A stretch of DNA of 64,000 nt from Phytophthora hibernalis (taxonomy: Eukaryota; Oomycota; Peronosporomycetes; Peronosporales; Peronosporaceae). The position numbers and the translations under genes were made by a program. Where the stretch lies: positions 620,001 to 684,000 of the forward strand of contig JAAKBF010000203.1 in NCBI GenBank assembly GCA_012656075.1, given 5' to 3'. The notes below the pieces were generated by a model. The model was not told the DNA's origin and made no database searches. It was given only the letters and a program-made list of their open reading frames with translations. Shown piece by piece: positions 10,892-21,860 of the stretch (position 1 is the first letter of the stretch; each line of letters begins with the position of its first letter).

Positions 10892-12775
10892 TTACGCAAA
10901 CACAACTTGAAATGCCACAGCAACATTCAGGAGCGAGTAGATGAAGTAGTATATCATGAGAACCTTGCCATACCATGCTGGGCAGTGATACTTGTGTTGT
11001 CGAAATACCAGCAACGTCGAGGTAAGGGAAACGAAAAGAAACCCCAACGAAATCCAAGCATGAATATCCAGTGAAAGTTCTTCGCCGCGCCCGCACACGA
11101 ACGCGTAGGCCATGGGCAGTCCCAAACCAAGAAGAATATTGAAGACGGGTCCACCGAAACAACCAGCAATGGCCATTTGAGGAAACCCAGCTCGAGCCAC
11201 TGAGACATCCGTAATGAAATCACCCACGGAATTTCCCCAGGCGAGGACGGTGAGCCCCAGCAAGCTGTTGCTGGCGTGGGTAATATAACCTACCGCAACC
11301 AGGAGAGCCATAAGCTCGTTTGCCACAGCATAGATCCAGCACACACAAGCTATGAAAGCTAGGGAGAGTAGTAGACTTGACGCCTTTAGAGATCGTGGTG
11401 CATGCGAACGGTGAGTGAAGAAGGAAACGATGCCACTCACACAGCCACCAACAACCGCAATAGCTTGCCACAGCGGCACGCGGTACGAATATCTACCAAT
11501 ATCAACATTGGCGTATCCACTTGTCAACACAACTAGCAAAGGAACAGTAACGGGCGATAAGCACGCCATGGGACGTGACCAGGATTCGTCATCGAACAGA
11601 GGGACTGTCATATCGCGAACGAGAACAAGTGTTGCTTGCGGGATGTAAAGCACCTTCACAATGAGGGATTCGTTGCTTGAGAACACCCGGATAACGCGAC
11701 GTTTAAGACGCCATCTCCAGCGAAGGTACTGCTGCCATTCTGGAATCACAAGCTCGTCAGCATTATCGTGATCGCGCTCACTATCAGAAATCAATGGCGA
11801 AGATAATGAGTCCTCTTCTTCGACGTCAAAATGGTCATCAAACACTCGACTCGAAAATCTGAGGTCCCCTAGGAAGACATTTCAAGCACCTGAGGACCCA
11901 CACCCTTCTCAGCAGCACCTTCACCTTCACGGTCTTTATCGCTCACATTCTCGCCATCCGATTTCGTGATGAAACCATATCTGTCTTCTTTCTGCTCGGT
12001 TCGCTGTATTCTCTTTTCACCTTTACCTCTGGGTGAAAGAGCATGCCAAAATGCCGAAATCATCAACGACGTTTTACCCGAAAACTTGGCGTCACGAATC
12101 TCATCTCCAGCTGCTCTGTATCGCGCCACACAAGCTGGGAGCACCACACTGCCGACGTAAATCCCGTACATCACCAATAACATCAAAGCAGCTACGGCCG
12201 TATCCCCTATGTCCCTCCACTGCTGCTCATAGCCAACAGTAGAAACAGCAGCAGCGAAGCGATCAAAGCTCCACATCCCTAACGAAGGCCCAACGCTGCA
12301 CCTGCACTGCAGTCGCCACCGCCACCCCCGACCACCACCGTCGACACAAACATGGCCCCTCCCAGTAGCTCATTGACCCCCGTCTCCCCCACGCCGGAGC
12401 TGTAGGCGGCAATGGCCGAGAAAACGTCAGGAGCTCCGTTCCCAAAGGCGAGAAAGGTGACGCCCGCCACGTCGTGAGGAACCCGTAGGCGGTCGCTTAG
12501 ACTCGCGAGCGTCGGTGAAAAGTATCCGTCCGCTGTGCTGCCCACTGGGAAATGCAGAGCGTTAGAACTTGGATTTACTAGGGAGTTCAGTCGAGAGACG
12601 TACGGAAGTAGAAGAGAGCGGCGAGCCAGAGGAAGAGCAACGAGAACGAGAGGGACGGCAGTCCCGGCAGCAAGCAGTAGTGAACGTGGACGTAGTCGAT
12701 GCCTAGAGGGCCTAGCGTCATGTTCGCTACGAACGGGTACGCGTTGCATGCCGTCGGGAGTGTCGCGAGCTCCAT
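10892..12775 (-). CDS. Na+/Ca2+ exchanger, NCLX (SLC8B1) type
   Basis: Membrane cation/Ca2+ exchanger of the family whose animal member NCLX exports Ca2+ from mitochondria. The first exon (12775 down to ~12600) has the hydrophobic start and ...YVHVHYC... expected before TM1. It splices over ~59 bp into LGSTADGYFSPTLASLSDRL. The alpha-1 repeat reads GVTFLAFGNGAPDVFSAIAA (~12470-12410). The alpha-2 repeat reads WGNSVGDFITDVSVARAGFP then CFGGPVFNILLGLG (~11250-11125). Between them lies a long charged loop. The conserved acidic and Asn residues of both repeats are present. Frame breaks: a five-G run near 12338, shifts around 12260-12220 and a CC near 11872; each is cured by one base. The frame is open from 11845 to the stop at 10892. 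Family assignment is firm. Confidence 0.85.
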
Positions 12776-13064
12776 TTTTATATCAGAGCTTGAAGCGAGA
12801 AAATCAGACACAAAAATACGCCATTCGGTTAGATTTAGTTTACCGTGATCGACAATAACATTGCCGCCAATGTCAACTTAAGCCAATGAAAATCCAATTC
12901 TTGGCTACCACTAATATTAATATATGTTGCTCAACGGTACTGACTTGCCTGTTGCCCTCAAATTTCGCTGAATAGCTGTCGTGCAGGCTGAATACCTGTT
13001 GCCAGGTATGAAAAGCTGTTACATTTGAAAACAACAGCACTGAAACCCTGTCATCTATCCATCT
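12776..13064. other. Upstream of the exchanger gene, no gene seen
   Basis: About 290 bp upstream of the exchanger start. It is AT-rich and should hold the promoter. I see no ORF or named motif. It marks the edge between the gene-dense block and the repeat-rich remainder. Confidence 0.5.
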
Positions 13065-13485
13065 AATGCACGGCGTTATTCACAAAGTCAACACTCGAAT
13101 TCAAAAAGTGCGCACTCAAAATCAAAAACCTGTGAGATTTATTACCTTTGCAAATGATACTAACTCTGATTTGATCTAAAGACTTGCCATACCTGCAAAC
13201 GGCCCCCATTCGCAAGCGTCCTTCAAGACACAATGGACTACCACGCGCACCTGGATTGGTTCCCCATGTACTTGGTAGATGATATGATACCGGAATGGAA
13301 ATGAAACTGTCAATTTACGCGGTCGCATGCTCCGCTCAAGTTTCTCGCCATCGCGAAGTGCATTGTCACCAACCAATACCCAATGAAAATGTATACTGAT
13401 CTGACGATAAATTTATACAGTGCATTTTGATTTTGAGTGCGCACTTTTGAATTCAGTGTTGACTTTGTGAATAACGCCGTGCATT
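13065..13485. mobile_element. MITE-like element with ~60-bp inverted arms
   Basis: Positions 13065-13127 and 13425-13485 are inverted copies of one another, differing by two small indels. The outer ends read AATGCACGGCGTTATTCACA and its complement, and the arms continue inward to ATCAAAA. The ~300 bp between has no coding sequence. Weaker similarity extends outward on both sides (ACAACAG...). Length and structure fit a non-autonomous DNA transposon. No target duplication is obvious. A 16-bp match to the right end occurs at 18776-18791. Confidence 0.75.
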
Positions 13486-13721
13486 GGTGTAGACGCTGAA
13501 GGCCTGTTGTCACATGCAAAAGGTGAAACCAACGAGCCAAGCACAGGCGTTGGGAAACGGACGGACGCTCCCAGACTGTAGCTTGAAGAACAATACATCG
13601 TTTCTCCGCTTACTCATCGACCGCGTGGCAGGACAACCCTCTCCCTGCACGCCCGCCAGCTTTGAAACGGTCGCGAATCACAAACATTTGAGAAGATTGA
13701 GAAGGTGGAGACCAGCAGTGT

Positions 13722-14225
13722 CATGGATGCGTTTGGGTTCTTTTAAATCGACGACGGAGAGAAAACCGACGTCTTTCAGTATGAAGACGATAGCAGCGAG
13801 CAGTCTGATGAAGACATGCCCAGCGCAGCCACGTGGATGAATTCGGTGACGGCACAGCGCCTGACGACGAAATCATGGAGCATGAACGCGAAGCCAGTAC
13901 TGTAGAAGACGACATTGTGCTTGACGATATCAACGATTCGGGCTCCGCCCACGACTCCAAATCATCGCTTGATTACGAGGCAGGCTGCACCAACGAGGAT
14001 ATACTTGACGACAATGAATCAACTAACAAAGAGGGGCATACTGTTGGTGCGCCTGGCTTAACTGGCGGTGTGCCTGGTTGTACGGATGTTCAGCTAGAAT
14101 TCGAAGACATGTCAGGCGCGATGAATAGATGTACTCAGTCTATTGAAGGTACCATCGGGCGAACGTGCAATATGAGGCGAATATTGCACCGCCTTCTTTG
14201 CAAGTCACCTCTCCAGATCAAGTGA
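13722..14225 (+). CDS. Acidic hypothetical ORF, probably relic
   Basis: Two overlapping frames read as one Asp/Glu-rich protein: the first begins near 13722 (MDAFGFF, one stop, then FQYEDDSSEQSDEDMPSAA), the second is open from Met 13833 (MDEFGDGTAPDDEIMEHERE) to 14225. Composition is coding-like but I recognise no domain. The stop after MDAFGFF and the shift near 13830 suggest decay. It lies just upstream of the IFT57 relic, but I could not align it with the IFT57 N-terminus. Confidence 0.3.
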
Positions 14226-14446
14226 TTTCAGCTCGATGTGACGCCTTCAGCGAACGGTGCGAGCCCGCGAGTCGTACGCTTTTCCAAAGCGCGTACAGCG
14301 CTGACAATCTAGTTCGTGGCTTCAACATGCACTATATATATGCGGATCGCAGATACACGATAAGATTCCACACTCCCTAAAACCCTATATAGCCTATCCA
14401 TTCATTTCTATTCACGCCCATGCATCATTATCTAAAATACCCCCAC

Positions 14447-15346
14447 GCAGACAACTTGGACGGCAGCATAATAGAGTTCCGACTCAAGCTCAAGGTCGAC
14501 TACGGAAAGGCCGTGTACGCAGCGCTGGACATCATCTGCAATCAGGCGTTAGCTGCTCGCCTCTTCGGGTGGCCGCGGCCGCAGAACCCGAAAGAAGGAG
14601 TTGGGGACGAGACCGAGGTCGACGAGGATGCCGAGCTGAACACGGCCAACGATGACGACGGCCGGAAACTGCCTGATATTGAGGAAAACACACGAGAGTT
14701 GTATAGCAACCAGGTGCGCAGTGGCAAGGCCGCGGAGAACCAGTACGATCTGTTCAGAGCTAACAGCAGATGCTCATGAGCGCGGTGGATCCGCTGCCGT
14801 GGAAGACGGAGCTGGAGCACGTTGGGCCGCGTCTTAAAGAGATGGGCGGCGCTGCGGCTGCAGCCGCGGGCAAGGAGTGGCATGCGCACATTGAACGCTC
14901 GAGAGAGCACGACGCGGTTGTTTGTGTGCTGCTGTCTCGTGCAAACGGACAGCTGCGGGTGTTAGGCACGCAGTTGACGGAGGCACGGGGCGAATATGTG
15001 CGAAAGAGAAGATGTTGAACAACCCGTAAGAGCACTCACGGCAAAAATACATTGCGCTTAAGGAGAGCCTGCAAGAACGACAGGAGGCGACCGGATGAAC
15101 GTAATGACCACAATGTACGCCGGGATGACGGAGTAGTTGAAGAAAGCCAAGAGCGTCATGAACGAGCGCAGAGCCAAGAAGATGGACACATCACCACTAG
15201 TGCATATCAAGGACGCACTTAAGACGCTCCCTGCAGAGATAAAGTACTTCGAGTTATGGATTAGTCTCGAAGCTGTACCAGAACTCTCGTTTGTTCATGT
15301 TCTCCGTGCCGAATTCCAAGGCCACCACTGGTCCTTTTCCAAATAA
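14447..15346 (+). pseudogene. IFT57: Decayed IFT57 (intraflagellar transport) copy
   Basis: IFT57 is a core subunit of the IFT-B train that builds cilia and flagella. The relic keeps the end of the N-terminal domain (KVDYGKAVYAALDIICNQAL, then FGWPRPQNPKE), the acidic linker, the DPLPWKTELEHVGPRLK and KEWHAHIERSREHDAVV blocks, SRQKYIALKESLQERQEAT, and the C-terminal LVHIKDALKTLPAEIK block, in the family order. It is broken by a frame change near 14765, a stop at 15018 with another shift, and an in-frame TAG near 15135 where GAG would be expected (MTE*LKKAKSVMNERRAKKM). The first third of the protein is missing. No introns were needed, so it could be a processed copy. The substitution-type stop is not a homopolymer error. 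This is either the remains of the only gene or a dead duplicate. Confidence 0.8.
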
Positions 15347-16790
15347 ACAGGCTTCAGAAGTCCACGGATGAAGGCATAGCCCTACAACTTCTACGTCTAC
15401 CACCATTAATCAGTATTTCTTTCTTTTTCAGCGATAGACTGTAGTACGATGCACGCCTGCACCGACAGGTGTGTCCACAACGGACCCTGTCGCGATGGCT
15501 AAGTCCACGACTTCTTCTTGTTTTTATTTTGCCTTTTATATGAGAGAAGTGAGAATGGTAGAAAAGAACTCCGTCTGGGGGCACGAAGTATGAATCACTG
15601 ACTGAAATGCACCAAATACTGTTTTATTCTTACCAACGTCAACACGAATGGCCCGTCTATATCCTTACACGCGAGGAACACTTTTTACGAGAGACTCACT
15701 AGATCCGTGTTTTTCGGTGATTAAAATAGAACACACACCTAAAATGAACTTACCGGTATGAAACCAGTTACCGCCCCCGTTTTGGTTCTATTTTTATTCA
15801 AGTTTAGTAATACCGATATACTGGGTTCGGGGGTGGTTTCGTGACTTTTCATGAGCCAACTCGTGAAACGTTTGATCTTTGGGTCACGGTTTGGCGAAGG
15901 GTGTGTCTTGGGAGATGAAGCACAAAACAGCCGATTGGATAAAATACGCCTTCAGCGAAAGCCGCGCGAGTCTTCAAAATTGGCTATTCCGACCCTTCGC
16001 CTAATATTGCCTGTGTTTGGTTCCTTATACTCAAGCCGCAAAGATTCAGGAGTTGCATTCAAAATATTTGTATCCAATCCAAGGTGAATAAAGTGAATAA
16101 CGTGAAGGTTCTATTTATTTAAACGGTGGGTCGCAAACCAAAAATTGAGCCTTGGAGGCTCTGAGTATTTATCAGAACCTTGGTTACAGATCGGTTCATT
16201 GTAGGCGTGGTAGAACATTCGTTTCACTGTGAAACACATCATCTTCAGGGATTTGCCAATACTTCCTGATTCATGAATCTCACTTGGGTTCAGTATACTA
16301 CATGGATTACGCCTAGTACTGTTTATGATATGTTACAAAAGTAATTTGAATTTATGCTTAACGGGCGGGCGCCTTTTCGCATTATAAGGCGGGTGATTGT
16401 CTACCGTGTATTGGAAAGTTCTTACAGGCGAGACATGCTTGTATCGCGAAACGTTAACCCTTATTCAATTTCTCACTAAAGCATACCTACGAGATATACC
16501 TGCTCACCATATCTTCAAGTTAAGACCATGCTCATGAATTTTTAAAGCGAAAGCGCAAACGCCGATCGATTTACTTGCCTGGGTCTGCCGTATGACAACG
16601 ATCATATCGCAAGTGTCGGTATTGTACCTTTTGTTATATTGACTAAAGCGTGTGATGCTTGTAACTCAGCGACACTTGTAACAGGGGGTACGGTAGCTGT
16701 AAATCGAATGCTTTTGTCGATTCAACCAGATTTATCAACAAAAACATTCCGACCAACCGACCGCCAGTAATGGACGAGTTGCTACAGGCA
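15347..16790. other. No gene or repeat recognised
   Basis: About 1.4 kb of AT-rich sequence. The open frames are short and lack coding character. I found no terminal repeats, transposase motifs or tandem arrays here. Confidence 0.5.
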
Positions 16791-16794
16791 ATGT

Positions 16795-17537
16795 ATGCTA
16801 AAAGACAAAAAAACAAGTCGTGCGTTGCCTGAAGAAGCTCTGAAATGCAGGAAGATGACGAGGGAGTTGACAGATTACAATTACAGGAATTTCTTTCAGT
16901 TTGTGTGTATAATTATTGATAAATTCTCATTTGAAACGTCCGGCAACGACCGGGTCACCCAAACAACCCCGTGCCTCGTAAATCCTATCATGATACATGG
17001 TTATTCCGATGAAATTACGTGGGTACCGAATCATACTTTGCCAACTCCATTCTTGATGAAGAAGGATACCCTACTCAGTTATGAAGAAGGAGACCTAGAA
17101 TGGCAACCAGTTTTTTAGGCCCACGTACCAGGCCCTTCCAGTTCGACCCACCAACGTTGGGCATCAAGTCGGCCGAGTGCTCGGCTGTCACGACAATTAA
17201 CGAGATGAGCGCGCAGCTCATGATCGTGCTGACCCTCACCAGGTATAAGGCTGTAAAGGTCGCCAAGTACAAACCGACTGTGCCTGTCATGTGTAGCAAG
17301 GTCGCCCTGAGGGTGGGCCGTCAGCACCAGATTCATCTTGTTTGGGTGTCCCCGGACTATGTCGACAGTGACCCCACCACCGCCGATATCATTGCACACG
17401 ATATGAAGGTGGGGGTCGCGTCGTTGTATTCAGCGGCGATAGGCTATCGAACGACCTCGATTAGGAAATTATCATTGGCGTCGCAGACTTCCTGTCCTGT
17501 AAGTGCCGTTCGACTGGAAGCTACTAAAAACGAGTAG
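16795..17537 (+). CDS. Unidentified ORF, main part 17100-17537
   Basis: I do not recognise this protein. The frame from 17100 is open for 145 codons with coding-like, G/C-ending codons in its first two thirds (FQFDPPTLGIKSAECSAVTT, MSAQLMIVLTLTRYKAVKVA, HQIHLVWVSPDYVDSDPTTA). An adjacent frame just upstream (16795-17118, ending DTLLSYEEGDLEWQPVF) may be an earlier exon or a shifted part of the same relic. No signal peptide, zinc finger or transposase triad is visible. It faces the minus-strand ORF at 17666-18331. Confidence 0.3.
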
Positions 17538-17665
17538 CTTTCAGCCCACCGTCATGCTAGCGCATGAGATGAGAATACACAACTTTAGTATGTTTTGCCT
17601 TAGGGATTGTGCATTATTGGTGTCTACAAACTTCCTACATGTATAAGATCTTATGCGATCGCAAT

Positions 17666-18331
17666 TTACGAGTCGATGTCGTCGCGTGCGCTGAGATAAA
17701 AACTATTGGACGAGCCAGTCGCACGATAGGTGTGCACTGAGAAGTGGACTGGGGGATGGCTTTGGGTGGCTCCAGGGGTACCACCAGATCTATAGTGCTC
17801 CGTCTCAACCCAATGGTGGGTATACTCCGTCGTATCGTAAGTGGATACTTCCACCTGTATAGTGCTTCTGTGCCTGGTAATTGGTGGTGTGAAGCCTCGT
17901 CCAGTGGTCACCGTCTTGGTGGGGTATTTGCGTTTGTCAATCTCACCGCTTAGCAATATGCAGTCAGATACTTGTTCTGCATGAACTCGAGCGTCTATGT
18001 GGACACGAAGACGGGATTGTCGGCGTAGATGTACCGACCCACCATTGATCTCGAGGTTCTCCACGTTGGAGCTGATCTTAGGGCCGCGTTTCACTGTGAG
18101 CGCGGCAGCACCACGATGCGGCTTCAGAGGATCGCCCTTGAAGTTACCAATCTTCTCTGTCTTGTTGATCACGCAGGTTATTTTTCTTGCCCTCGGTCGT
18201 ATACGTTCGGACGAAGGCCGTCGGTCAGTAGCGCACATGTCTCTTACTTGATGGCATCGGCCTGCTGTAGTTATAATAGCTTCTGTGTTTTTGATTGCGA
18301 CTGCTACTGAAAAACGATAAAACGGGTGCAA
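17666..18331 (-). CDS. Unidentified 221-residue ORF
   Basis: An uninterrupted 221-codon frame, the longest in its neighbourhood. Composition is balanced, with a Ser/Thr/His/Tyr-rich C-terminal third (RSTIQVEVSTYDTTEYTHHW, VHFSVHTYRATGSSNSFYLS) that could form beta strands. I cannot assign a family. It is convergent with the ORF ending at 17537. It may be part of a mobile element or of an old insertion; this is a guess from position only. Confidence 0.3.
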   Translation of the reverse strand: MHPFYRFSVAVAIKNTEAIITTAGRCHQVRDMCATDRRPSSERIRPRARKITCVINKTEKIGNFKGDPLKPHRGAAALTVKRGPKISSNVENLEINGGSVHLRRQSRLRVHIDARVHAEQVSDCILLSGEIDKRKYPTKTVTTGRGFTPPITRHRSTIQVEVSTYDTTEYTHHWVETEHYRSGGTPGATQSHPPVHFSVHTYRATGSSNSFYLSARDDIDS

Positions 18332-18867
18332 CGTCAGTACGGTAATCGCGATAATTGTAAATTCGAAAATAATGATACCTCGGGATAGTTTTTAAAAACG
18401 TTTGGTTGAAAATAAGACCACTACGTGGTTTCAACACATTAGACGACTAGGTTATTGAACAAACAGATGTAATTGGTTGATAAACACTACCTGAACACCC
18501 TCTCAAAGTCTCATAGGAATTTAATTATCGTGGCATTTCTCCATTTATCGATATTATGGTGAAGACATGTCACCAAGCAGCATATACGTTAATAAGCAAC
18601 ATGTGGCCGATAATTCACGCTCTATTTGCTGGTGTTTTGTTGTGGCTGAGTCTTTAATAGAGGTATTTAGCACTTCTTGTCGAATGTTTTGCTCGATCGA
18701 ACATTCGAGGTACAGGACCAGATGCTCTCGGTTGCTTTAGAAAAATATGTATACCCAACGATGGTCTTCTAACAATAACGCCGTGCATTTAAGAAAGTTA
18801 GATCATAGGTAGTTCATTTGAAAACAAGCCCCATCAACAACATTAGCAGGCCTTCTTCAACCAAGAC
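18332..18867. other. AT-rich spacer with one short repeat end
   Basis: No gene. Bases 18776-18791 (AATAACGCCGTGCATT) repeat the right-hand outer end of the inverted-repeat element at 13485 in the same orientation, but the match stops after 16 bp on its inner side. Confidence 0.4.
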
Positions 18868-19815
18868 ATGGTCTTCCGCTTCACACTGCTTCAGGACTGC
18901 TCGATGCGGCGCTAGCTTAAACGGCTGAGGCATTTCGCTGCAAAACGGGGAGCGACACTTGACAGGTGGGATAAGGTCGCTGCTGCCCTGGCATCTGCAT
19001 TCCAAACCCAAGTGAAGGCGAAGCAGATCAGAGACCAACTACGGATTCGTGTTTCGTTCAACTTCAACGCGCTTTCCGACGCAGTGTGCAAGAAGCGCTT
19101 CAGGTTCGACAAGTCAGATCTGTGTAAGCTCAGAGTTATCGATAAGCCATTTGCTAAACTTGTCTTCTTCAGCCACGAGGTTGCGGCTTCGTGGGGTAGG
19201 CACAAGCTGTGTTTGACAACGGGAGTCCATATACACATATATGGTGCTTCATAGATGGAGCGGTGCGTGGTGTATGCAGACCCACACCTCAACACGGATA
19301 TCAAGCGCAAAAAGCTTCTGGGTCAGCAGTAGATATAGCATAGATAAGCGCAAACACGCATTGACATTTTAAACACTTGTCACTCCAGATGGCCTAATTT
19401 CACATCAATTCGACCCGTCCCCGTGCCGGAATCACGACATCAAAATGTACCGAGGGTCTCAACTTTCAACTATCGTGAGAAGTGATCCTCGCTTTCGGGG
19501 CTATCACATTTTTGATGACTACGCGTATGATCGTGACGATGCCATGTTGAGTCCATTTGATTGGGGTTTTTTAAGCTATAGAACAGCAAGATTCGAGTTT
19601 CCGTGGAGTGGTCGGACGTTTCGATGGCCAACTACTGGAAGGTACTCGACTTCAAATCCAACTTAAGAACTGGAACCCAGCCAGTCGGGCAAATGTATCA
19701 CGTAGGTGTGCTGATATCTAATTGCATTACGTGTGTTAGAGGTGGCAATACGACTAGTGACTACTTCAGGACCTCTCCTCCCGATATTAGTGAGTATATT
19801 CTGTCTGAAAACTAG
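18860..19815 (+). pseudogene. PIF/Harbinger-type transposase relic (DDE_Tnp_4)
   Basis: Remnant of a Harbinger-superfamily transposase in several frames. In order: a possible Myb/SANT-like stretch (LDRWDKVAAALASAFQTQVK, 18960-19030), KKRFRFDKSDLCKL (19090-19130), FIDGAVRGVCRPTPQ with the first catalytic Asp (~19250-19290), then DGLISHQF and NHDIKMYRGSQLS (~19390-19465). RGYHIFDDYAYDRDDAMLSPF (~19495-19560) holds the second Asp, and RVSVEWSDVS (~19595) the catalytic Glu. QPVGQMYHVGVLISNCITC and PPDISEYI close it, with a stop at 19815. At least three frame shifts and stops make it inactive. The motif order fits the superfamily well. No terminal inverted repeats were found. Confidence 0.75.
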
Positions 19816-20140
19816 TTTATCTCTTCTTAGTCAAAGCAGCTCCAAAAGATTTTTGCGCACTCTAGTACCATGTCTCGATTGCTTAACTGAACGCGACTCT
19901 CGAATTGAAGTCTGTCTTCAGCCTGATTTTGCTCGAAAGCAAACCGTTTTTCAAATTGTTTTGGTTCTGCTCAAGTTCTCGCATCCGAAACTCCATTTGT
20001 TGTCTTTTATCTCTTTTCTTGTCTCTTGACCTCAGTGGAAAATGGACCGCTTTGGAGTGCGTTACGTTGCTAACATTACGCGTTTTGATTCGACACTCTC
20101 CTCAGTGAATGTTACGCTATCTGCGTCGCTCGAATGTCTC

Positions 20141-20203
20141 AAATCGCCAGACAACGTATCAAAGGTTATCAATCGCCAGACAACGTACCATAAAGGTTAT
20201 CAA
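20141..20203. repeat. Two-copy tandem repeat, ~30 bp
   Basis: The unit AATCGCCAGACAACGTAYC..AAAGGTTATC occurs twice in tandem with a two-base length difference. Too short to classify further. Confidence 0.7.
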
Positions 20204-20219
20204 GAGCGGCTTCTCTTTT

Positions 20220-20585
20220 CTAAAGCTGAGCGAGTCGACAACTCTCCATGACAATATTTGCTGCGCACTGGGCTAGATATGTTCCCTCTCGCTCCTTTGA
20301 TAGTTTAGCAGCGGTCGTGCAGTCGTGATGCAGACTCACTAACTCCATATACTCGCGCACGAGTCCGTCGGCGTTACGGTAATGATTCTTAATATTGACA
20401 GCGTGGGATGATTCTTCGACGCCGCTTGCAATAGCTGAAGCCCGCTCTGTCGCCTTAAACCGAGCCTTCAGCAGGTCCAACCTAGGTGGATGTTTACACG
20501 CAAAGATGGTTGGTTCTTTGAGAAAACGTACCGCCTCGATGCCACCGCTGCTGCAAGTAGGCATTGTTATAGTGACGGGGTACAC
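20220..20585 (-). CDS. Hypothetical ORF, possible transposon accessory
   Basis: 121 codons, Lys/Arg/Glu-rich and probably helical (LDLLKARFKATERASAIASG, AAKLSKEREGTYLAQCAA). It vaguely resembles the helical C-terminal parts of SANT/NAM-like accessory proteins that accompany Harbinger transposases, and it lies 400 bp from the Harbinger relic on the opposite strand. I cannot confirm the family; the start is uncertain. Confidence 0.25.
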   Translation of the reverse strand: MYPVTITMPTCSSGGIEAVRFLKEPTIFACKHPPRLDLLKARFKATERASAIASGVEESSHAVNIKNHYRNADGLVREYMELVSLHHDCTTAAKLSKEREGTYLAQCAANIVMESCRLAQL

Positions 20586-21860
20586 CTCGTGACAGAGAGC
20601 GAACGAATCAAGTTACCTGGCTGCTCAATAAAGAGTCTTCAGGTAACGTCTGTGCAGCTCGCATCTCGTGCGAAGGTCGATTATGGAGTGACGGCAAGTC
20701 ATGTCAATAATCAAGACAGACGAACCTCGGTTTTAGTGACGGCATAGAATCCGTGACTTTGATAAACCATACCGCAAAACGCTATTGTTGTGTCCGGTTC
20801 CATCTGAAGTTACCGATCAAAAGTGTATGCTGGGTTCTAAAGACCTCTAATGTGCACAATATGCCGTAAAGCATATTACAACCCAGCAGAGTCACAAGCC
20901 ACCACCAATACTAGTCTATAAGAAGGTGGGGGCACGGCTCGTCAAATGACAAGCATGATTTCTGGGAATATAGGACTCTGTCATTGCGGTCACTTTCACA
21001 CGAGTCGAAGGGCTGGTTGATGTTTTTTCAAGAGGGGCCCAACAGAAACGTGCGTTCCGACGGCGACTGAATCTACGCGACATGCAGAAGATCGTGTAAA
21101 ACGGCTTCGTCTCGAGTGATGATGTTCTACTCGTCGTTTTCTAGATACTGCGTTGGAATGACACCGGGGATTTACAGGGCAAAACATATCTGTGTCAGAA
21201 TGTGGCGCCTCAGCGACAACGTGTAACGGAAAGTTGATAGACAAACAGCAGGTAGATGAAGTCCACTTGGAATGATTGTGACTCGAACTGTCATGAGGAC
21301 TAACATCACGTTTTTTTACCCTGAGAGGAATTTGCACTATTTTAACCCAAAATACCCGTCTTATCGGGTGGTCTTGTTATAATTCCAAAACCCAAAATCT
21401 AAATCCCTATTATGAACCTGTACACAGGAAGTATAAACCCACACCAAATACATTGCTGTAGCAGCAACAAGCCTGCAGGCATCTGCTGTCATTTTATAAT
21501 ATGGGTTGAATGCTCGTATGAATATCAAACCTACACAGACGGACGGAATCCATCGGCCACCCAACGCTTGATAATATTATAAAAATAAAAGTTAAATCTG
21601 ATTAGCTGACAATTTCCAAAGAAAATCACATACAAAACATAAAGAGTGACCTTACAATTAGAGTGACCTAAGAATAGGAGCTCGAAATCAGAAAAATATA
21701 ATACTCCTCGTTAAGAGCCTTGCTAAAGGTCTCCTCACAGCATCTTCGATAATCCCCTCCCACACGTGAATTAGTCGCCTAATAGTAACTAGACGCTTGT
21801 CTTTAGCAGTCACCCCGCTCTGGTATATACTAGCAACTAGCAGCCATGCTGACTTCAACT
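20586..21860. other. No gene recognised
   Basis: About 1.3 kb with one short minus frame (20996-21337) rich in Ser/His/Arg without recognisable motifs, and AT-rich sequence to its right. No terminal repeats seen. Confidence 0.45.

Noticed and set aside
14542..14910. Minus-strand 122-codon frame across the IFT57 relic
   Set aside because: Shadow of the plus-strand IFT57 homology.
17115..17399. Minus-strand 94-codon frame
   Set aside because: Antisense of the 17100-17537 plus frame, which has the better codon pattern.
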